Shown: positions 24,335 through 36,846, counted from the stretch's first letter. The stretch is 64,000 nt of DNA from Molossus alvarezi (GCA_037176705.1 CM073890.1:93300591-93364590); one strand, 5' to 3'. Made by a program: numbers and translations. Notes: generated from the letters alone by a model not told the origin.

Positions 24335-24610
24335 CATATATTTATCTAATGCTTGTTTATGTGACAGGCACTTTTAGGTGCTGAGGTTGCAACAGACAAA
24401 ACCCCTGCCCACTATGTGCTTATGTTCTTTCTAAAAAGAAATCCCTTTAAAATTCTCATAATACCATTTGTATAGTCCATCAGGGAACTTTGCCCTGGGC
24501 CTGCAAACCTACCATGTTAACCCTGATGTTGGACTAGACTCAGAGACACAACTGTGAACAAGGTGGATACATGCCTGCCCTCAAAGAGCTTAGTCTAGCA
24601 TATTCTCTCT
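24335..24610 (-). mobile_element. L2-like fragments (antisense)
   Basis: 'gtgacaggcacttttaggtg' followed by 'acccctgcccac', then a second similar piece near 24555-24600 ('gtgaacaaggtggat', 'gccctcaaagagctta'). Both are typical of antisense L2. Confidence 0.45.
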
Positions 24611-25352
24611 TCTGTCAGGACATGTAGACCTGGGAAGCCAGAGCTGTGGGGTAGAATGTGTGTAACCACTGGGCCATCCTGGTTGAGCTCCACCAGAAGC
24701 AGTCCGTCCCTCGGCTCTTGGACATCCCAGAGCTCTTACTCTGGGTAGCTGGTAAGAGTGTGTGGGCCAGAGGACAGCAAGTAAAATCACAGCTCAACAC
24801 AGGACAAACAATAAGTTGGCTGGGCATGTGCAAGGCTAGCAAGGAGATTAAATCCGTCTTAGGAAAGCGACCTTTTAGGAGCGCGGTTCTGGCCACCCTG
24901 GAGCACAGGATACAATCATTTACATAATAGGAAGGCCTCGGGAGGACAGTAGTGCTATTTAATTTGGTTAGGCTAATAGTTTTCCATCCATTTACAGTGT
25001 AATGGAACTTGTCTCCTCTGCCTCTTAAATAGGAACACACTGGCACAGTGCCACAGGGCACATAAAACACGGGCGGTCTTTTTGGTGTCAATTCTACACA
25101 AATATTTGGAGGGGGGAAGGTTAACTAATTTACTGATAAGTAATTTAAGACATTATTTTCCATTAAAACCAATACATCCATATTAGGGAATAGAATGTAA
25201 AATTTGCATACACTTTTAAGGCAAAGCATCAAACTAAAATAATACTGGAGCCAAGGGCTGAAGGATTAAGCCTTTCTCCATATTTTCCACCAGCCCCCTG
25301 CAAAACCTACCTAAAAAAAAATTATTTTTTTGTGATGGTTAATGTTCACTCA
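24611..25352. other. no gene recognised
   Basis: A 158-codon minus-strand frame (24615-25091) spans most of this stretch. It shows no recognisable motif and no codon-like pattern. Confidence 0.5.
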
Positions 25353-25611
25353 AGGATATTTTTTTCCATTGATTTTTAGAGAGAGTAGAAGGGAGGGAGA
25401 GAGGGGGAGATTGAGAGAGAGAAAGAAAAACATCCATCTGAGACACAAGGATTGGTTGCCTCCTGCACACACCCCGACCAGGGCCAGGGATTGAACCTGC
25501 AACCAAGGTACATTCCCTTGACTGGAAATCAAACCCTTGACTGGGAATCAAACCCTCAACCCCCTCGTGCAGGGGCTGACGCTCTAACCACCGAGCCACA
25601 CTGGCCAGGGC
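25353..25611 (-). mobile_element. bat VES-type SINE with internal 19-bp duplication
   Basis: Ends in 'gagccacactggccagggc' (antisense head). The 'attgatttttagagagag' antisense tail differs from both main subfamilies. The antisense B-box region is tandemly repeated: 25515-25533 and 25534-25552 differ at one base. Confidence 0.88.
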
Positions 25612-25672
25612 TAAAAATAAATTTTTGCTATAGATAGCTGATTCTCAAGTTCATGTCATGTAAATGGTACCT

Positions 25673-25696
25673 AAAAAAAAAAAAAAAAAAAAAAAA
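25673..25696. repeat. poly(A) tract
   Basis: An uninterrupted run of about 24 A, not clearly tied to an element. Confidence 0.9.
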
Positions 25697-26061
25697 CCCA
25701 ATAGCATCCCTTTCAACCATGCTGCCACTTGGATATCTCTTCTTTTTACAAATTCTGGCACTGTGACTAGATGCAAGAAAATTCTGGGCTCCCTCGGGCT
25801 CTGACCCCTCACCACCTACCCTGGCACCCAGCCCTGGGGCCAGTGCTCACTACCCTCTGCATGAAGACTCTCCCTTGGGAGAGCTGGAGGTGCTGCCTTT
25901 CCACAGTGGGGCAAGAGGGCTCTTCTCAACACCCCCTCCTCGTCCTTGACGCTGAGGCTGGGCACTGGCCATCTTGCTTCGGGGACCCCCTTTCCAGTCC
26001 CAGACTGCCGCGCAGCCGGCAGGTCAGCTTATGTTCCCTGTGCTTTGTGTCCCTGAAACAG

Positions 26062-26179
26062 GATCTGGACCAGGTACAGCTCCATCTGGAAGAAGTGAGG
26101 TTCTTTGACGTGTTTGGCTTCAGCGAAGCAGCAGGAGCATGGCAATGCTTCATGTGCAACAACCCTGAAAAAGCAACAG
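26062..26179 (+). CDS. VEPH1: VEPH1 coding exon (third from last)
   Basis: This 118-bp exon encodes '[20 protein letters not shown]' followed by '[19 protein letters not shown]'. I recognise it as the stretch just before the PH domain of VEPH1, the vertebrate melted homologue. The acceptor is 'ttgtgtccctgaaacag' ending at 26061 and the donor is 'gtgagag' from 26180. It enters in phase 0 and ends with one base of a split Val codon, which the next exon completes. Melted-family proteins act at the cytoplasmic face of membranes in growth-factor signalling (family knowledge). The frame is open upstream of the acceptor, but that sequence is not VEPH1-like. No earlier VEPH1 exon was recognised in the window. 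Confidence 0.95.
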
Positions 26180-26754
26180 GTGAGAGACACCCCCTTAATG
26201 CCACACAGCACACGTGCCTCTGGGACTGACAGGGATCTGTGCGCCCCGCTATTCTAGGTGGCCCTCTTCTTGCACAAACATCCCCAGTTGCACTGACGCA
26301 CAGAGATGCGCCTGGTCGCCTGTGCCTCATGCTGAGCAAGGTATCTCACCAGAGTGGGAGTGAGAAACAGAGATGTCGAAAGGGACAGACACATAAACCA
26401 GAAACGAGCAAGAGAAACAATACCGTACACATACAGGTGCCAAGAAAGCAGTACTGGCCACTTTGCCCTGGAACCATCCTTCATTTCCACCCCAGTGGCC
26501 TTGAGGGTTAGAGAAGAAGAGCACTCTGTGGAGAGCCGCGCAGGAATGGGAGCGCACTTGCCGCATGAGTGAGCACACGGGCGTGCCATCTCCTAAGCAT
26601 CCCTCACACTTGTGCTTTATGACTGAACTGTGTAAAAAAATGAAACACTAAAACAGCAAGGAATTATTTGAGGGATAACTTCAAAGCTGGGTAGTCATCC
26701 TTTCCCTTCCTTTCCGCTGCCCAAGGAACTTAGTCTACTTTCCCTCCCTAAAAA

Positions 26755-26990
26755 TAATAACTGCTAGTGAATATGAACCAGGCTCTGTGCTAATCATGTC
26801 AAATACCTCACTTAATCATCACAGTAATTTTGTCAGGTTAGCGCTAATGTTATCTCTGTTCTTACCGATGGGAAAACTGAGGCACAGAGCGATTTGGTAA
26901 CTGCCCCAAATCACACAGGTAATGAGTTAACAATGGAAGGATGGGAACTCAACCTGCCCCCAGAGTCCCGCTCTTAACCACTTCACCCTT
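26755..26990 (-). mobile_element. MIR SINE
   Basis: Nearly complete antisense MIR: 'accaggctctgtgctaatca', 'acttaatcatcacagtaatt', 'gatgggaaaactgaggcaca', 'atcacacaggtaatgagtta' and 'gagtcccgctcttaaccact'. Confidence 0.85.
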
Positions 26991-27170
26991 CTGCCTCCTG
27001 GTTACACGGACCAGTGGGAACTGGTTGGTAATAAGCCTATTTCAGTAGTTATTCTGTCCTTGGATATGTCCTTAGTGATTTGCCCTCAGAGAGAACACAG
27101 AGTTCTCAACACCAATACAGCGCAGGAACAGCAGTGCAGACCCAGAGAGCAGTATTAAAATGCTCTCGAG

Positions 27171-27370
27171 TCCAGCCAGTGTGGCTCAGTGGTTGAGCAT
27201 TGACTCATGAACCCAGAGGTCGCCAGTTCAATTCCCAGCCCAGGTTGTGAGCCCAATCCCCAGTGGGGGGCATGCAGGAGGCGGCCAGTCAACGTTCTCT
27301 CTCATCGATGTTTCTAGCTCTCTCCCTCTCCCTTCCTCTCTCTAAAATCAATAAAGAAGGGGAAAAAATT
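27171..27370 (+). mobile_element. bat VES-type SINE (subfamily 2)
   Basis: Head 'gtggctcagtggttgagcat', body 'catgcaggaggcggccagtc', end 'taaaatcaataaagaa'. An imperfect TSD flanks it: 'ttaaaatgctctcgag' at 27155-27170 and 'ttaaatgctgtcgag' at 27371-27385. Confidence 0.9.
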
Positions 27371-27385
27371 TTAAATGCTGTCGAG

Positions 27386-28504
27386 CACAGAGCCACTTTG
27401 TAGATGAGCCATTCTTCAGAGAGCCATTGATTATACCACCTGTACCTGTGCCCTTAATTTTAGAAGTTTTTGCAGCTCAGAGATTATCCATTGTGACAAG
27501 TCTATCCTCTTGCTAATTGCCAAATGTTGAGGCTGAATAGAAAAATAAAAAGTGTTTATTTGGCCAGATGGAGATGTGAGGGGACCGCGGAGAAGCACCA
27601 ATTAAAATGTATCGCCCACAGGAAAGGCATGGATGCGAGAGGCCAGCAGTCAGGACGCAGCCTTTGTGAAGCCCAGATTGTTGGCCGGTTAGAGTCAGCA
27701 ATGAGCTGATCCAGACCAAACACCCCGATTTTTAAAAAGTTAATTCTAGCAAATTAGGAATTGGGGAATTGAATGTCTCCATTATAAGCATTTCTAATTT
27801 CATCTATGAAAAGAGCTTAAAAGAAATTTTGAGAGCCTGGCAAAGTAAGGTGCTTATATCTTAGGTAGCTCTGAGAGGCCCTTCAGAATTTTCTTTCCAA
27901 GTAAGCTGAGTCCTTAGTTCAATAAACAGTTCATTGTATCTGGCCAAGGGAGGCCCCAGGAAAGAGCCTGAAGTTAAAAATACAAAGTGTTCCTTTAATA
28001 TATGTTTTCTCAAATTCACTGCCATGCACTTGAAAAGAATATTTTGCACATTCACTCTTTCTTATTTGTGTTTCTCACAGTTAAATATAGACTGAGAACA
28101 TATAGCAATAAAAATTCAAACAAGGCCAAATATTTTACAGCAGAACATATTGAATCAAAATGTTTGGCCCTGAAAACTTCAGTGTGCTTGGATTTCTTTG
28201 CTCATTTCCTTTTGCTACATGAAAGGGAATTTGAGAGAAATCTTATTTTAAACTAGTATTTTCACCAAAAGTTCTTGAGTCCCTGAAAAGTGTACATGGT
28301 TGTTGATCTTCTTATTTTTATATAAGCCTATAAATTATATATTTAATATAAGTGAAAGGTCTAACAAAATGCTGATGGCACATATATTATTCATGGAGGT
28401 AATATTTGCATTTAAGTCCTGCTTAAATTGTAAGTTTAAAGATGATCAAGACATAGGAATAAATATCTTGTGATTTGGTGATGCATGGCTGGCACAGTAG
28501 TTGC
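27386..28504. other. no gene recognised (VEPH1 intron)
   Basis: AT-rich intronic DNA. Short frames are not protein-like. Confidence 0.55.
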
Positions 28505-28700
28505 ATCTCATTTTTCATTTACGTAATGCTCATTTACTGAGTTGGTTGAATGTCTCCTACAGGCCAAGTGTTGAATAATGAATAAGGTACAATATCTTTG
28601 CTCCAAAGGATTCATAATCCAGTTAGGGCCAGAAGGCACATATGGAAAAATCTAGCATACTTCCATGTATATTTTTAGCATGCAATAAGTGCTTCTTAAG
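28505..28700 (-). mobile_element. L2-like fragment (antisense)
   Basis: 'gctcatttactgagttggtt', 'cctacaggccaagtgttga' and 'ggattcataatccagttag' follow the antisense L2 3' order. Confidence 0.45.
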
Positions 28701-28707
28701 TAAGTGA

Positions 28708-28746
28708 ATGAAAAAATGAATGAATGAATGAATGAATGAATGAATA
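28708..28746. repeat. (AATG)n microsatellite
   Basis: About nine AATG units, one interrupted. Confidence 0.93.
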
Positions 28747-29511
28747 TTTAGAAATGGCAAGGCCAAAGCCTTGAATATTAAAACATGATGTTTCAAGATT
28801 GTAATTATGTGTTAAGCATGTCAAATACATCACTATTCCACACCCAGTACATTTGGAATCTGGTAAATAGAGGTTGTTTCCTCCCTGAGAAAAGTCCCCA
28901 CATATAAAACAAAGAGTCCACTTCCCTTCCTGTCTAGTGCTGGACACACTGTGTCAAGGCCTGTTACTGCTCTGAGTTTCATCAGTGGCCACACAGGGTC
29001 CAGATGTCCTGTTGGCCTCAGGGAGAGGGTCTAAAGAAGTAGGATTGGAGTCTAAGACAGAAGGCTGAAGAAACTGGATTTGGCTTTGTTTGTTTTTTAA
29101 GGTAAAACAAATGATACAGTAACTACTATCAAGTATTCATTTTTCCAATATTTTAAAAAAATATTTGCAGAATTTCCATAAATGAGGAACAATACACGAG
29201 GCAATTAGAACTTCAATTAGACATCCTAAAATATAAATACTCCTTAGCAGTGTGCAGACTAAACTGTGGGAATCCAGAATTGACAGCCAATAAGCTAGTT
29301 TACATGGTCACCTTGAGTACATTCCCCTCTTCAGATAAAAGTCTCTTCATTCCACCAACTACCACTCATCTTCCCACCAACTACCATCAATGCACAGAAA
29401 TATCTGTGTTTAATGTCTGGTAGCCAATTATGTATCTCTCTCTAATTAGATGCAGGTGAAGTCAGAGGAAACTGAATGTTAGAATAGTGTAAAAGTCCTA
29501 AAATGGTTGTA

Positions 29512-29706
29512 ATTGCTGGCATTTATCGTGCCAACCATGTGCTAAACTTTACATGCATTTTTCTTATTTTCTCATTATTTGCAGATGAGGAAACTGAAAC
29601 ACAGAGAGGTTAAGTAATTTTCCCAAGGTAACACAGCTACTATGCAGTAGAACTAGGATTTTAATCCAGGTTAATTCCTGAACCTGAAACTTTAATCTCT
29701 AGACCA
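29512..29706 (-). mobile_element. MIR SINE
   Basis: Antisense MIR: 'accatgtgctaaactttaca', 'gatgaggaaactgaaacaca', 'gaggttaagtaattttccca' and 'ggtaacacagctactatgca'. Confidence 0.85.
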
Positions 29707-31059
29707 AATCCAAGTTAAGGACATGAAATATTGGAAATTCCAAGAACAATTATTCCATTTTCTTATCATGGAAAGACCAACAAGTGATCTACCTCCCCAG
29801 TGATTTATTCTGCTTAAAGAAGAGCTGGGATTTTGAATGATAATGTCATGATTCTATGCGGGAAATGATTACATTAGAAGTTATTTCCAGACCCTCCAAT
29901 TGCTGATTCAGTTTTTGACAATCATTTTATAAAAGTCCAGAGTAGATTAGAAAATTACTGAAATAACTCAAGACTTCTGGGAGACTTGCCTGGTGGTAGT
30001 TATTGCCAATTTCTTTACTCCACACGAATGGGAGAATGGAGATTGAGCAAGTAGATTTTGCAGAACAGAACCTATTTCTGGAAAACCAAATGAATCTCTT
30101 TTATCAGCCAACCTCATGTCTTGGAATTGCTGGTGCATGTTAACGGTAAGAGTTAGTCAGCTGGCCACCCTAGAACACATCTGGCTTTCTGCTCAGTCAC
30201 ATTTTCTAAAGGATGAGGAGAAGTAGGTCATGACTTTCAGACTTTCATTCATGTTCCTTGAGACACGTGGGATGCCTTTGTTCCTACGCCCTACAAAAAC
30301 CCACTTTGAGTCGCTTGCTTTTGGCATTGTCTTCCTCCACGAATCTGAGCGTTCCCCAGTGTGATTACTCTCTGAGTCATTAAAATATTTGGGTACTGAA
30401 TGTGATTGTCAGCAGGAGGCCTCCCTAGGTTATAAAATGAAAGAATTGCTTTTCAGACACCTGTTATCGTGGCTCCTCTTTAGAACTTGATGCCAAATAT
30501 TCGTGCTATCAGAGCATTCTGTGCATTGTATCCCATGGCAGGTAGAGACAATTTCAAAATTATATCAGGATAAGAAAAAGTTTTGTAAGATTTGAGGCTG
30601 TCCTTTGCTGGACACCTTCAGCGTGGGCCAGGTTACCTTCCTTCCAGACACCAGTGTGAAAACGGGCTAACAGACCTCTGAGGACCTGAGCGTAGGACAC
30701 ATAGCCTTGTGAGTCCTTTCATATGGAAGTTTTCCACTTAATTTCAGCATCACTGTTCACGGAACTTTAAAGGTGGCAAAAGAAAACCCATTTTGGATGT
30801 ATACAGTAGCTGGGTTCGTGTTAAAATGCCTTTGCTCCTACCACACATCAGAATATGGTATACGCTAAATGTTGTTAGAGTACCAAAAAACAGTGAGTGC
30901 TCATGTAGGACATTTTCACATCTATATACTGCCAGTGACTCCTGAATATACTTTGATTACGTAAAACCTCAGATTGTTGTTCAAAGATACTTTGAATTTC
31001 TTTATGATAAAACAAATACACATTTATCAACTGAAATAAGTTATTATCCAGGAATCTTC
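29707..31059. other. no gene recognised (VEPH1 intron)
   Basis: 1.35 kb with no repeat or exon that I recognise. A conserved non-coding element cannot be judged without alignment. Confidence 0.5.
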
Positions 31060-32865
31060 TTCCTTTTCCCCTCTTCCCATTTTCATGACCTGTGCCTCTC
31101 TGGGCATTCCTCTCTGTTATATCTCCCTACCTGCTCAGAAACTCTGTGATATAGATGAATGTTTCTCTCTCTCTGTCCAATTTATCCATACCAGCTGAAT
31201 CCTTCCATTGGCATTTAAACACACTCAACTGGCTTCATCTCCTTTCTCATACCTACTGCCTCTCTCTCTTACCCCTCTTTAAAGCCAAATGAGTTGTCAG
31301 TGCTCAATCTCTGCATGTCCTTGCCTCCTTCCACTTCTGACTCAATTCCTCTGTATCTGGCTTCTAAGCTCATTATCTCAATGGCCATTACTGTCCTGCA
31401 AATCACCCATGCACTGGCTATGTTTCGGTCCTTGTGTTACTTGCCTTGTAGCAGCATTCAACTCTGTTGACCATTTCTTTCTTCTTCAAACATTTTCTTC
31501 CTTTAACTTCTGGGACACACACTCCTCTCCTCTCCCTCCAATTCTAGACCCTTCTCAGCCTCCTTTCCAGGCCTGCCTTTCTCTACCCAGCTACTCACTT
31601 TTAGAGCATCTCTCTTCTCCTCGCCGTACACACTCTCCACAGTCAATCCCTGCTGGTTCTGCGCCCTAGGAAATACTTCCATGAGACAACTCCCAGATGG
31701 GTGTCTGCAGCCCAGGCCTCTCCTCCAAACTCCGGATTAAATCTACCACTGCCTACTGGACTGCTTCCAAGACACCTCAAACTCAGCTCATTAAATTAAA
31801 ACTTATGATTACCTCACCCTTGTCCTAAAGACCACTTGGTCTTCTTCCTGAATTTTCTAGCTCAGTAAACACAACATCACTTATTCTGTTACCAGAGACT
31901 CACTGTTCTCTCCCTCACCCCCATCCAATCCTTTACTCAATATTGTGGACTTGACTTTTTTAATTGCTCTCAACTCTCTCTGCCTCTCTCCATCACCCTA
32001 GAGCAAGATACCATCACCTCTTACCTAAAATAAAGGTGATAGCCTCCTGACCTAATCTGATCTCCCTCTCATACTCAGCCAGAATTATGTCTTCAAAGCA
32101 AAAGTCTGATGGTGCCACCCCTACATAAAACCTTATAATAGCCCGGCCGGTGTGACTCAGTGGTTGAGCATCGACCCATGCACCAAGAGGTCGCCATTTC
32201 AATTCCCAGTCGGACACATGCTCAGGTGGTGGGCCCGATCCCCATTGGGGAGCATGTAGGAGGCAGCCAAACGATGTTCTCATTAATGTTTCTCTCTCTC
32301 CCTCTCCCTTCCTCTTTCTCTAAAATCAAAACAAACAAAAAAAAAACCTTACTATAGCTTCCCACAGCTCTAATTTTGAAGACCAAACTGCATAACATCC
32401 CCCCTCACAGCCTCAAAGGCAGTAGTCTCTCCCAGCCCTCCAGCCTCACCTTGTCCCATGCACTGTCTGCTCCTCTCTGCTCTGGTGAGAAGAACCTTCA
32501 CTCCGTTGCCCATATACACCACACTTCTTCCTCACATCAGGCTTTTGTATGTGCTGGTTTTCTACCCAGAGTGCTCTTTGTCCCATATTCACCTAATTAA
32601 CATAGATTTTAGTCTTCCCATTATAGCTCAAATTCACTGCCACAAGGTAGCCTTCCCCAACTAATAACTAAGATCCTCCAAGCGCCTCAGACCTCTCCTC
32701 ATAACACTTGTTTCAGATGCCATCTTATTTTTTTTACATGTGTTTGGTGAATATGTGTTTCCTTGAGCAAATAGTAAGTTCTATGAAGGAAACACCCCTC
32801 ATCCATCCATCCTCAGTCCCTGGCACACAATAGATGCTCAATAAATATTTACCAAATAAGTGAAC
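31060..32865 (+). mobile_element. L2 LINE, about 1.8 kb, with nested SINE
   Basis: Sense-strand L2. It contains 'gcattcaactctgttgacca', then 'ctgcctactggactgcttcc', then 'aaagtctgatggtgcc', then 'catcaggcttttgtatgtgc'. The 3' end is 'cctggcacacaatagatgct' and 'caataaatatttaccaaata'. Decayed, with no continuous ORF. A subfamily-2 SINE at 32141-32346 interrupts it. Confidence 0.8.
32141..32346 (+). mobile_element. bat VES-type SINE (subfamily 2)
   Basis: Head 'gcccggccggtgtgactcag', body 'catgtaggaggcagccaaac', 3' 'taaaatcaaaac' tail. An imperfect TSD, 'aaaaccttataatag' before and 'aaaaccttactatag' after, flanks it inside L2. Confidence 0.9.
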
Positions 32866-33008
32866 ATCCAAAGTTTATATCTTCTCAGAGAATTTTTAGT
32901 AAAATTTTTCTCAGACAAGTGGTGACAAAATACAAACTAATAAATTCACAGTGATACATTTTAAAATAAAAGAAACATTCATATGATGACATTTTCAGTG
33001 TACTTTGT

Positions 33009-33269
33009 GTGTTTTTTTTGTTTTTGTTTTTGTTTTTTAATCCTCACCAGAGGACATTTTTTCAACACTTTGTTGAGATAGAGTGGGAGGAAGAGAGAGA
33101 GAGAGAAACATCGATGTGAAAGGGACACATCGAGTTGTTGCCACCCACACGACCCAACCAGGGCGGGGGACAAACTGCAACCGAAGTACATGCCCTTAGC
33201 GGGAACCGAACCCGGGTCTCTCCGGACCACAGGCTGATGATCTAACCGCTGAGCCAAACCGGCCAGTGC
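33009..33269 (-). mobile_element. bat VES-type SINE (subfamily 1)
   Basis: Antisense copy from a (GTTTTT)n-like tail through 'cctcaccagaggac' to 'gagccaaaccggccagtgc'. A 15-bp TSD, 'ttcagtgtactttgt', lies at 32994-33008 and 33270-33284. Confidence 0.93.
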
Positions 33270-33383
33270 TTCAGTGTACTTTGTATGCCAAATGTATTCT
33301 TCATATAAACAATATCTTCTTAAGTTATTTTCAAAAATATTATTGAAAATCATTTTATTTCACAGAGAGTGAAATAAAGATAT

Positions 33384-33418
33384 TGTGTGTTTGTGTGTAT
33401 GTGTGTGTGTGTGTGTGT
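33384..33418. repeat. (GT)n microsatellite, imperfect
   Basis: Mostly GT units with two interruptions. Confidence 0.9.
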
Positions 33419-34354
33419 AATCAAATATGCACAGAGTGTAATGGTGTATATGTTATATATAAACTTTCCAATGCAGACATCATTGTAAAACTTTTATTTA
33501 TTGCCAAATGGTTTGAGACCAAGTTTTGAACCACAACAGATAGAACTTGTGTTAAATACTTCCACAAACTCATTGTAGACAACACCTTAGAATGTTCTAA
33601 AACACCAAGAATGTACAGGCAGATGGGACGATGGCCAGGATGTTCTCAACTTGTACAAGCCAAACGAGGTGGCCCTCCTCGTCACAGACCGTGCATGAGC
33701 ATGCCGGGTCTGTGTTTCCCCGTGCCAGGAGAGCTCTGCAATGCAGGCCAGTGTGAAAGCACTCAACATTTAAAACTTCCTAAAATCTCATGGCCAGATG
33801 TTGCCCGTAATACCTATTCATGAGATCACATCAATGGGATGACAAGGTGGGACCAACAAGGCAAACGTGTGTGCAATCTTTTCTTATTCCAAGGTCAATT
33901 CTAAGATTTAACAATTATCTCCATTCATTTCCACCATTTCTGATTTCGCATGGATCCCTATCAGGCATTACTTGGCAAGTCTGGGCCAATCTTCCTTGAT
34001 AGCTCCTGGTAAAAACACAAAGGTGACCATACTTACTGCTCAGGACTACTGAACAGGTTACCTTCTTGGCAAGTAACTTTAGAATTTTTGTTTTACTAAC
34101 AAATGACACAATGAAGAAGCCAAATTCCATATACATTGATTCTGAGCATTTTTTTTTTCAGTAACCCTGTTGACTTAAACCAAGGACATGTATATGATCT
34201 CATATAGCTATTTTATATTTTAATTTCATGCAAACCTCATAACAATTTTCTTCCCACTGTTATTTTGCATTTTTACCATTTTACATATTATATGATCTAT
34301 TACTGTGATTTATCATGAAACTACTATCATTTCCTAGAAGTTCTTTAGCTTTAA
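33419..34354. other. no gene recognised (VEPH1 intron)
   Basis: Contains overlapping short frames at 33587-33823 on both strands, without recognisable motifs. Confidence 0.5.
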
Positions 34355-34522
34355 TAGAATCTCCTGGAGATCTTGTTAAAAATGGTGGGACCCTCACCCT
34401 ACCCAAAAATTGTGATTCAGTAGGTTTGGAGTAGTGCTTTGAATGTGCATTTTAATAAGCCAGCAGGGAATTCCAATGTAGGTGGCCCTCAGAACACAAT
34501 TTGGGGACCATTGCTCTATAGG
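34355..34522 (+). mobile_element. MER5-like hAT (Charlie) DNA transposon
   Basis: Good match to MER5 order: 'tagaatctcctggagatctt', 'attgtgattcagtaggtttg', 'gaatgtgcattttaataagc' and 'tttggggaccattgctct'. Confidence 0.75.
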
Positions 34523-34673
34523 TTTATAAAATACTTCTGCGGCATTTTAGATCAATACTTCAGTGATTGATAGAGAAGCCTAGAAAGCATATTACTTTTT
34601 GATGGGTTTGAAATTATTAAGAAAGGAAGCCATTCAGTCACATGTAAAAGTGCCCTCAAAAGTCTGCTGTCAG

Positions 34674-34956
34674 GCCCTGGCCGGTTTGGCTCAGTGGTTA
34701 GAGCGTCCGCCTGCGGTCCGGAGAGACCCGGGTTCGGTTCCCGCTAAGGGCATGTACCTCGGTTGCAGTTTGTCCCCGGCCCTGGTTGGTCGTGCGGGTG
34801 GCAGCCACTCGATGTGTCCCTTCCACATCGATGTTTCCCTCTCTCTCTCTTCCTCTCTCTCCCTCCCGCTCTATCTGAACAAAAAAAAAAAATGGAAAAA
34901 TGTCCTCGGGTGAGGATAAAAAAAAAAAATTTAAAAAAAATAAATAAAAAAAAAAA
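34674..34956 (+). mobile_element. bat VES-type SINE (subfamily 1)
   Basis: Full-length, near consensus, with a long A-rich tail. A perfect 16-bp TSD, 'aaaagtctgctgtcag', lies at 34658-34673 and 34957-34972. Confidence 0.95.
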
Positions 34957-34972
34957 AAAAGTCTGCTGTCAG

Positions 34973-36085
34973 ATTGAGTTGGTCTGTGCTATGTTGGACC
35001 CACAGCATCTTATAGGATGTTACAAAATCTACTCTGGATTTTGCCGCCTCATTCATTCACTACTGACACGGTATAGCATTCTAAAGCACCGATGGATGTT
35101 AGTAACAAACATGCCATTCATTACAATCCTTAGTGATTTCAAAAACCACAGACGCTCAGTCTGCTAAATGCGGCTCCCATGACCTGCTCATTTAACAATG
35201 CTTCTATCCTGCGTTAAGCATATTCTCTGTAATCAGAGTTGGCTTTATTACAACTGGCACACACACACACAAATCAGTAAAACCATGGAAGGAAATTAAA
35301 GTAAATTTGAGACTTTTGGTACATACAAAGAAATTCCCCACAGACTATATAGGAATTGTAAGTCCCAGAAGCAGGAATTTCAAGTGAAAAAAAATTTTTT
35401 AAGACATATTTTCTTTCAATTTCTACTAAAAAAAATATGTATTAGAAATTTATAACTTTTCCCTGAGAATGTCTTCTTTGGGAGGTATTTATCTTCAACA
35501 ATCAGTAAAGAATATCTGAGAACTCAAATATCATAAATTAGATGCATGACAGAGTCAATTATGGGGTATTTGTGCACAGTGAAATACTTTCGAGCAAAAG
35601 TTGCATAAGCCAGAAAGTATAAGAATAAGGAATTTCTGAGTCTGGAATTTCTGAGTCTGGATAGTAGTTGTGTAGAAGTTACCATCTACTGGCATAAGAA
35701 CATCAGGAAGTCTGGAGGAAAAAGGAGACACCACAGGTAGAGTGGGGAGCTTTTCCAATGCAGCCCAATCCATTATCTGATTGGCTTGAAAATGGAAGTC
35801 TTGGTGAATAAATGGATCAATTACTCAAAAACAGGAGTTTATCTCCCTTTTGGGACCCTGAATTTTCTCTCACACCTTAAGTTAAAAGCCTGCAGTCCTT
35901 GAATCTTGAAAGGTTTCCTGTCTCACTCTGAATTCTCACTGTTCCTAACACTTTCATGTATGTTTCATTACATTCTAGATTGGAGGAGAGAGATGGGTCT
36001 TATCCTAGAGCCATGAAGATATAGTATTTATAACAACGAACTGTTCATCATTACAATAAAAGGACGAGGATGTTCATTTTATGGT
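34973..36085. other. no gene recognised (VEPH1 intron)
   Basis: Contains a short direct repeat of 'ggaatttctgagtct' (about 35629-35658). No exon was recognised. Confidence 0.5.
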
Positions 36086-36470
36086 GATCATGATCATGAT
36101 CATGATGATAGTAACTATTCATCAGCCCCTTGCTATGTAACAGGCACCTAGCTAAGTGAGGCCACTGTTAAACTTTCTGGCACTTTTTGTGCCTTCATCT
36201 ATGGTGGTTGTAGTCCACGTGGAGGTGCATGGCTTCAACAGCAAAATTCAGACTGAACTTCAGCCCCTACTCACCACCTTGGCTGAGTGCTCTGGTGCAG
36301 TGAACACCTGCACAGCCGTTTTTGGCGGCCCTGTTGTTAGGATGACAACTCTACAGAAGAGGAAACTGGAGCTCAGTGAAGTCAAATAACTTGCACAAAA
36401 CCAGTCAGCTGTTAGGTAGCAGACTCTGGATTTCAACTGAGGTCTGGCTCCAAAATTATAGGCCTTACCC
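36086..36470 (-). mobile_element. MIR-like fragments next to an (ATGATC)n repeat
   Basis: A short GATCAT tandem at about 36086-36108 precedes 'gctatgtaacaggcacctag'. After about 150 bp of other sequence comes 'agaagaggaaactggagctc' with 'agtcagctgttaggtagcag'. This is the antisense MIR order with an interruption. Confidence 0.5.
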
Positions 36471-36586
36471 CATAAACTAGAGGCTCTTACCCCATAAACT
36501 CTAGGCCTATACCAGAGAAAGATTTTGGTACAGCCCTAAATGACTTATAATAAGGACTAAGCATGAATTAAAACACACCATGTTTA

Positions 36587-36846
36587 GCCCTGGCCGGTAT
36601 TGCTCAGCGGTTAGAGCATCGGCCTGCGGTACAGAGAGACCCGGGTTCGGTTCCCGCTAAGGGCACGTACTTCGGTTGCAGTTTGTCCCCGGCCCTGGTT
36701 GGTTGTGCGGGTGGCAGCCACTCGATGTGTCCCTTTCACGTCGATGTCTCTCTCTCTCTCTCTCTTCCTCTCTCTCCCTCCCACTCTATCTGTACAAAAA
36801 ATGGAAAAATGTCCTCAGGTGAGGATTAAAAAACAAACAAACAAAA
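36587..36846 (+). mobile_element. bat VES-type SINE (subfamily 1), perfect TSD
   Basis: Full-length, near consensus. The 17-bp TSD 'aaaacacaccatgttta' at 36570-36586 is repeated exactly at 36847-36863. Confidence 0.95.

Noticed and set aside
24615..25091. 158-codon minus-strand frame
   Set aside because: No recognisable motif, and the composition looks random.
1..26061. Earlier VEPH1 exons, or the nested gene PTX3 that lies within VEPH1 in human
   Set aside because: No frame in this stretch or its reverse strand resembles VEPH1 upstream exons or the pentraxin domain. They probably lie outside the window, although very short exons could be missed by eye.
34674..34760. tRNA-like sequence with A and B boxes
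   Set aside because: This is the SINE head. It lacks a foldable mature tRNA and continues into the SINE body, so it is not a tRNA gene.
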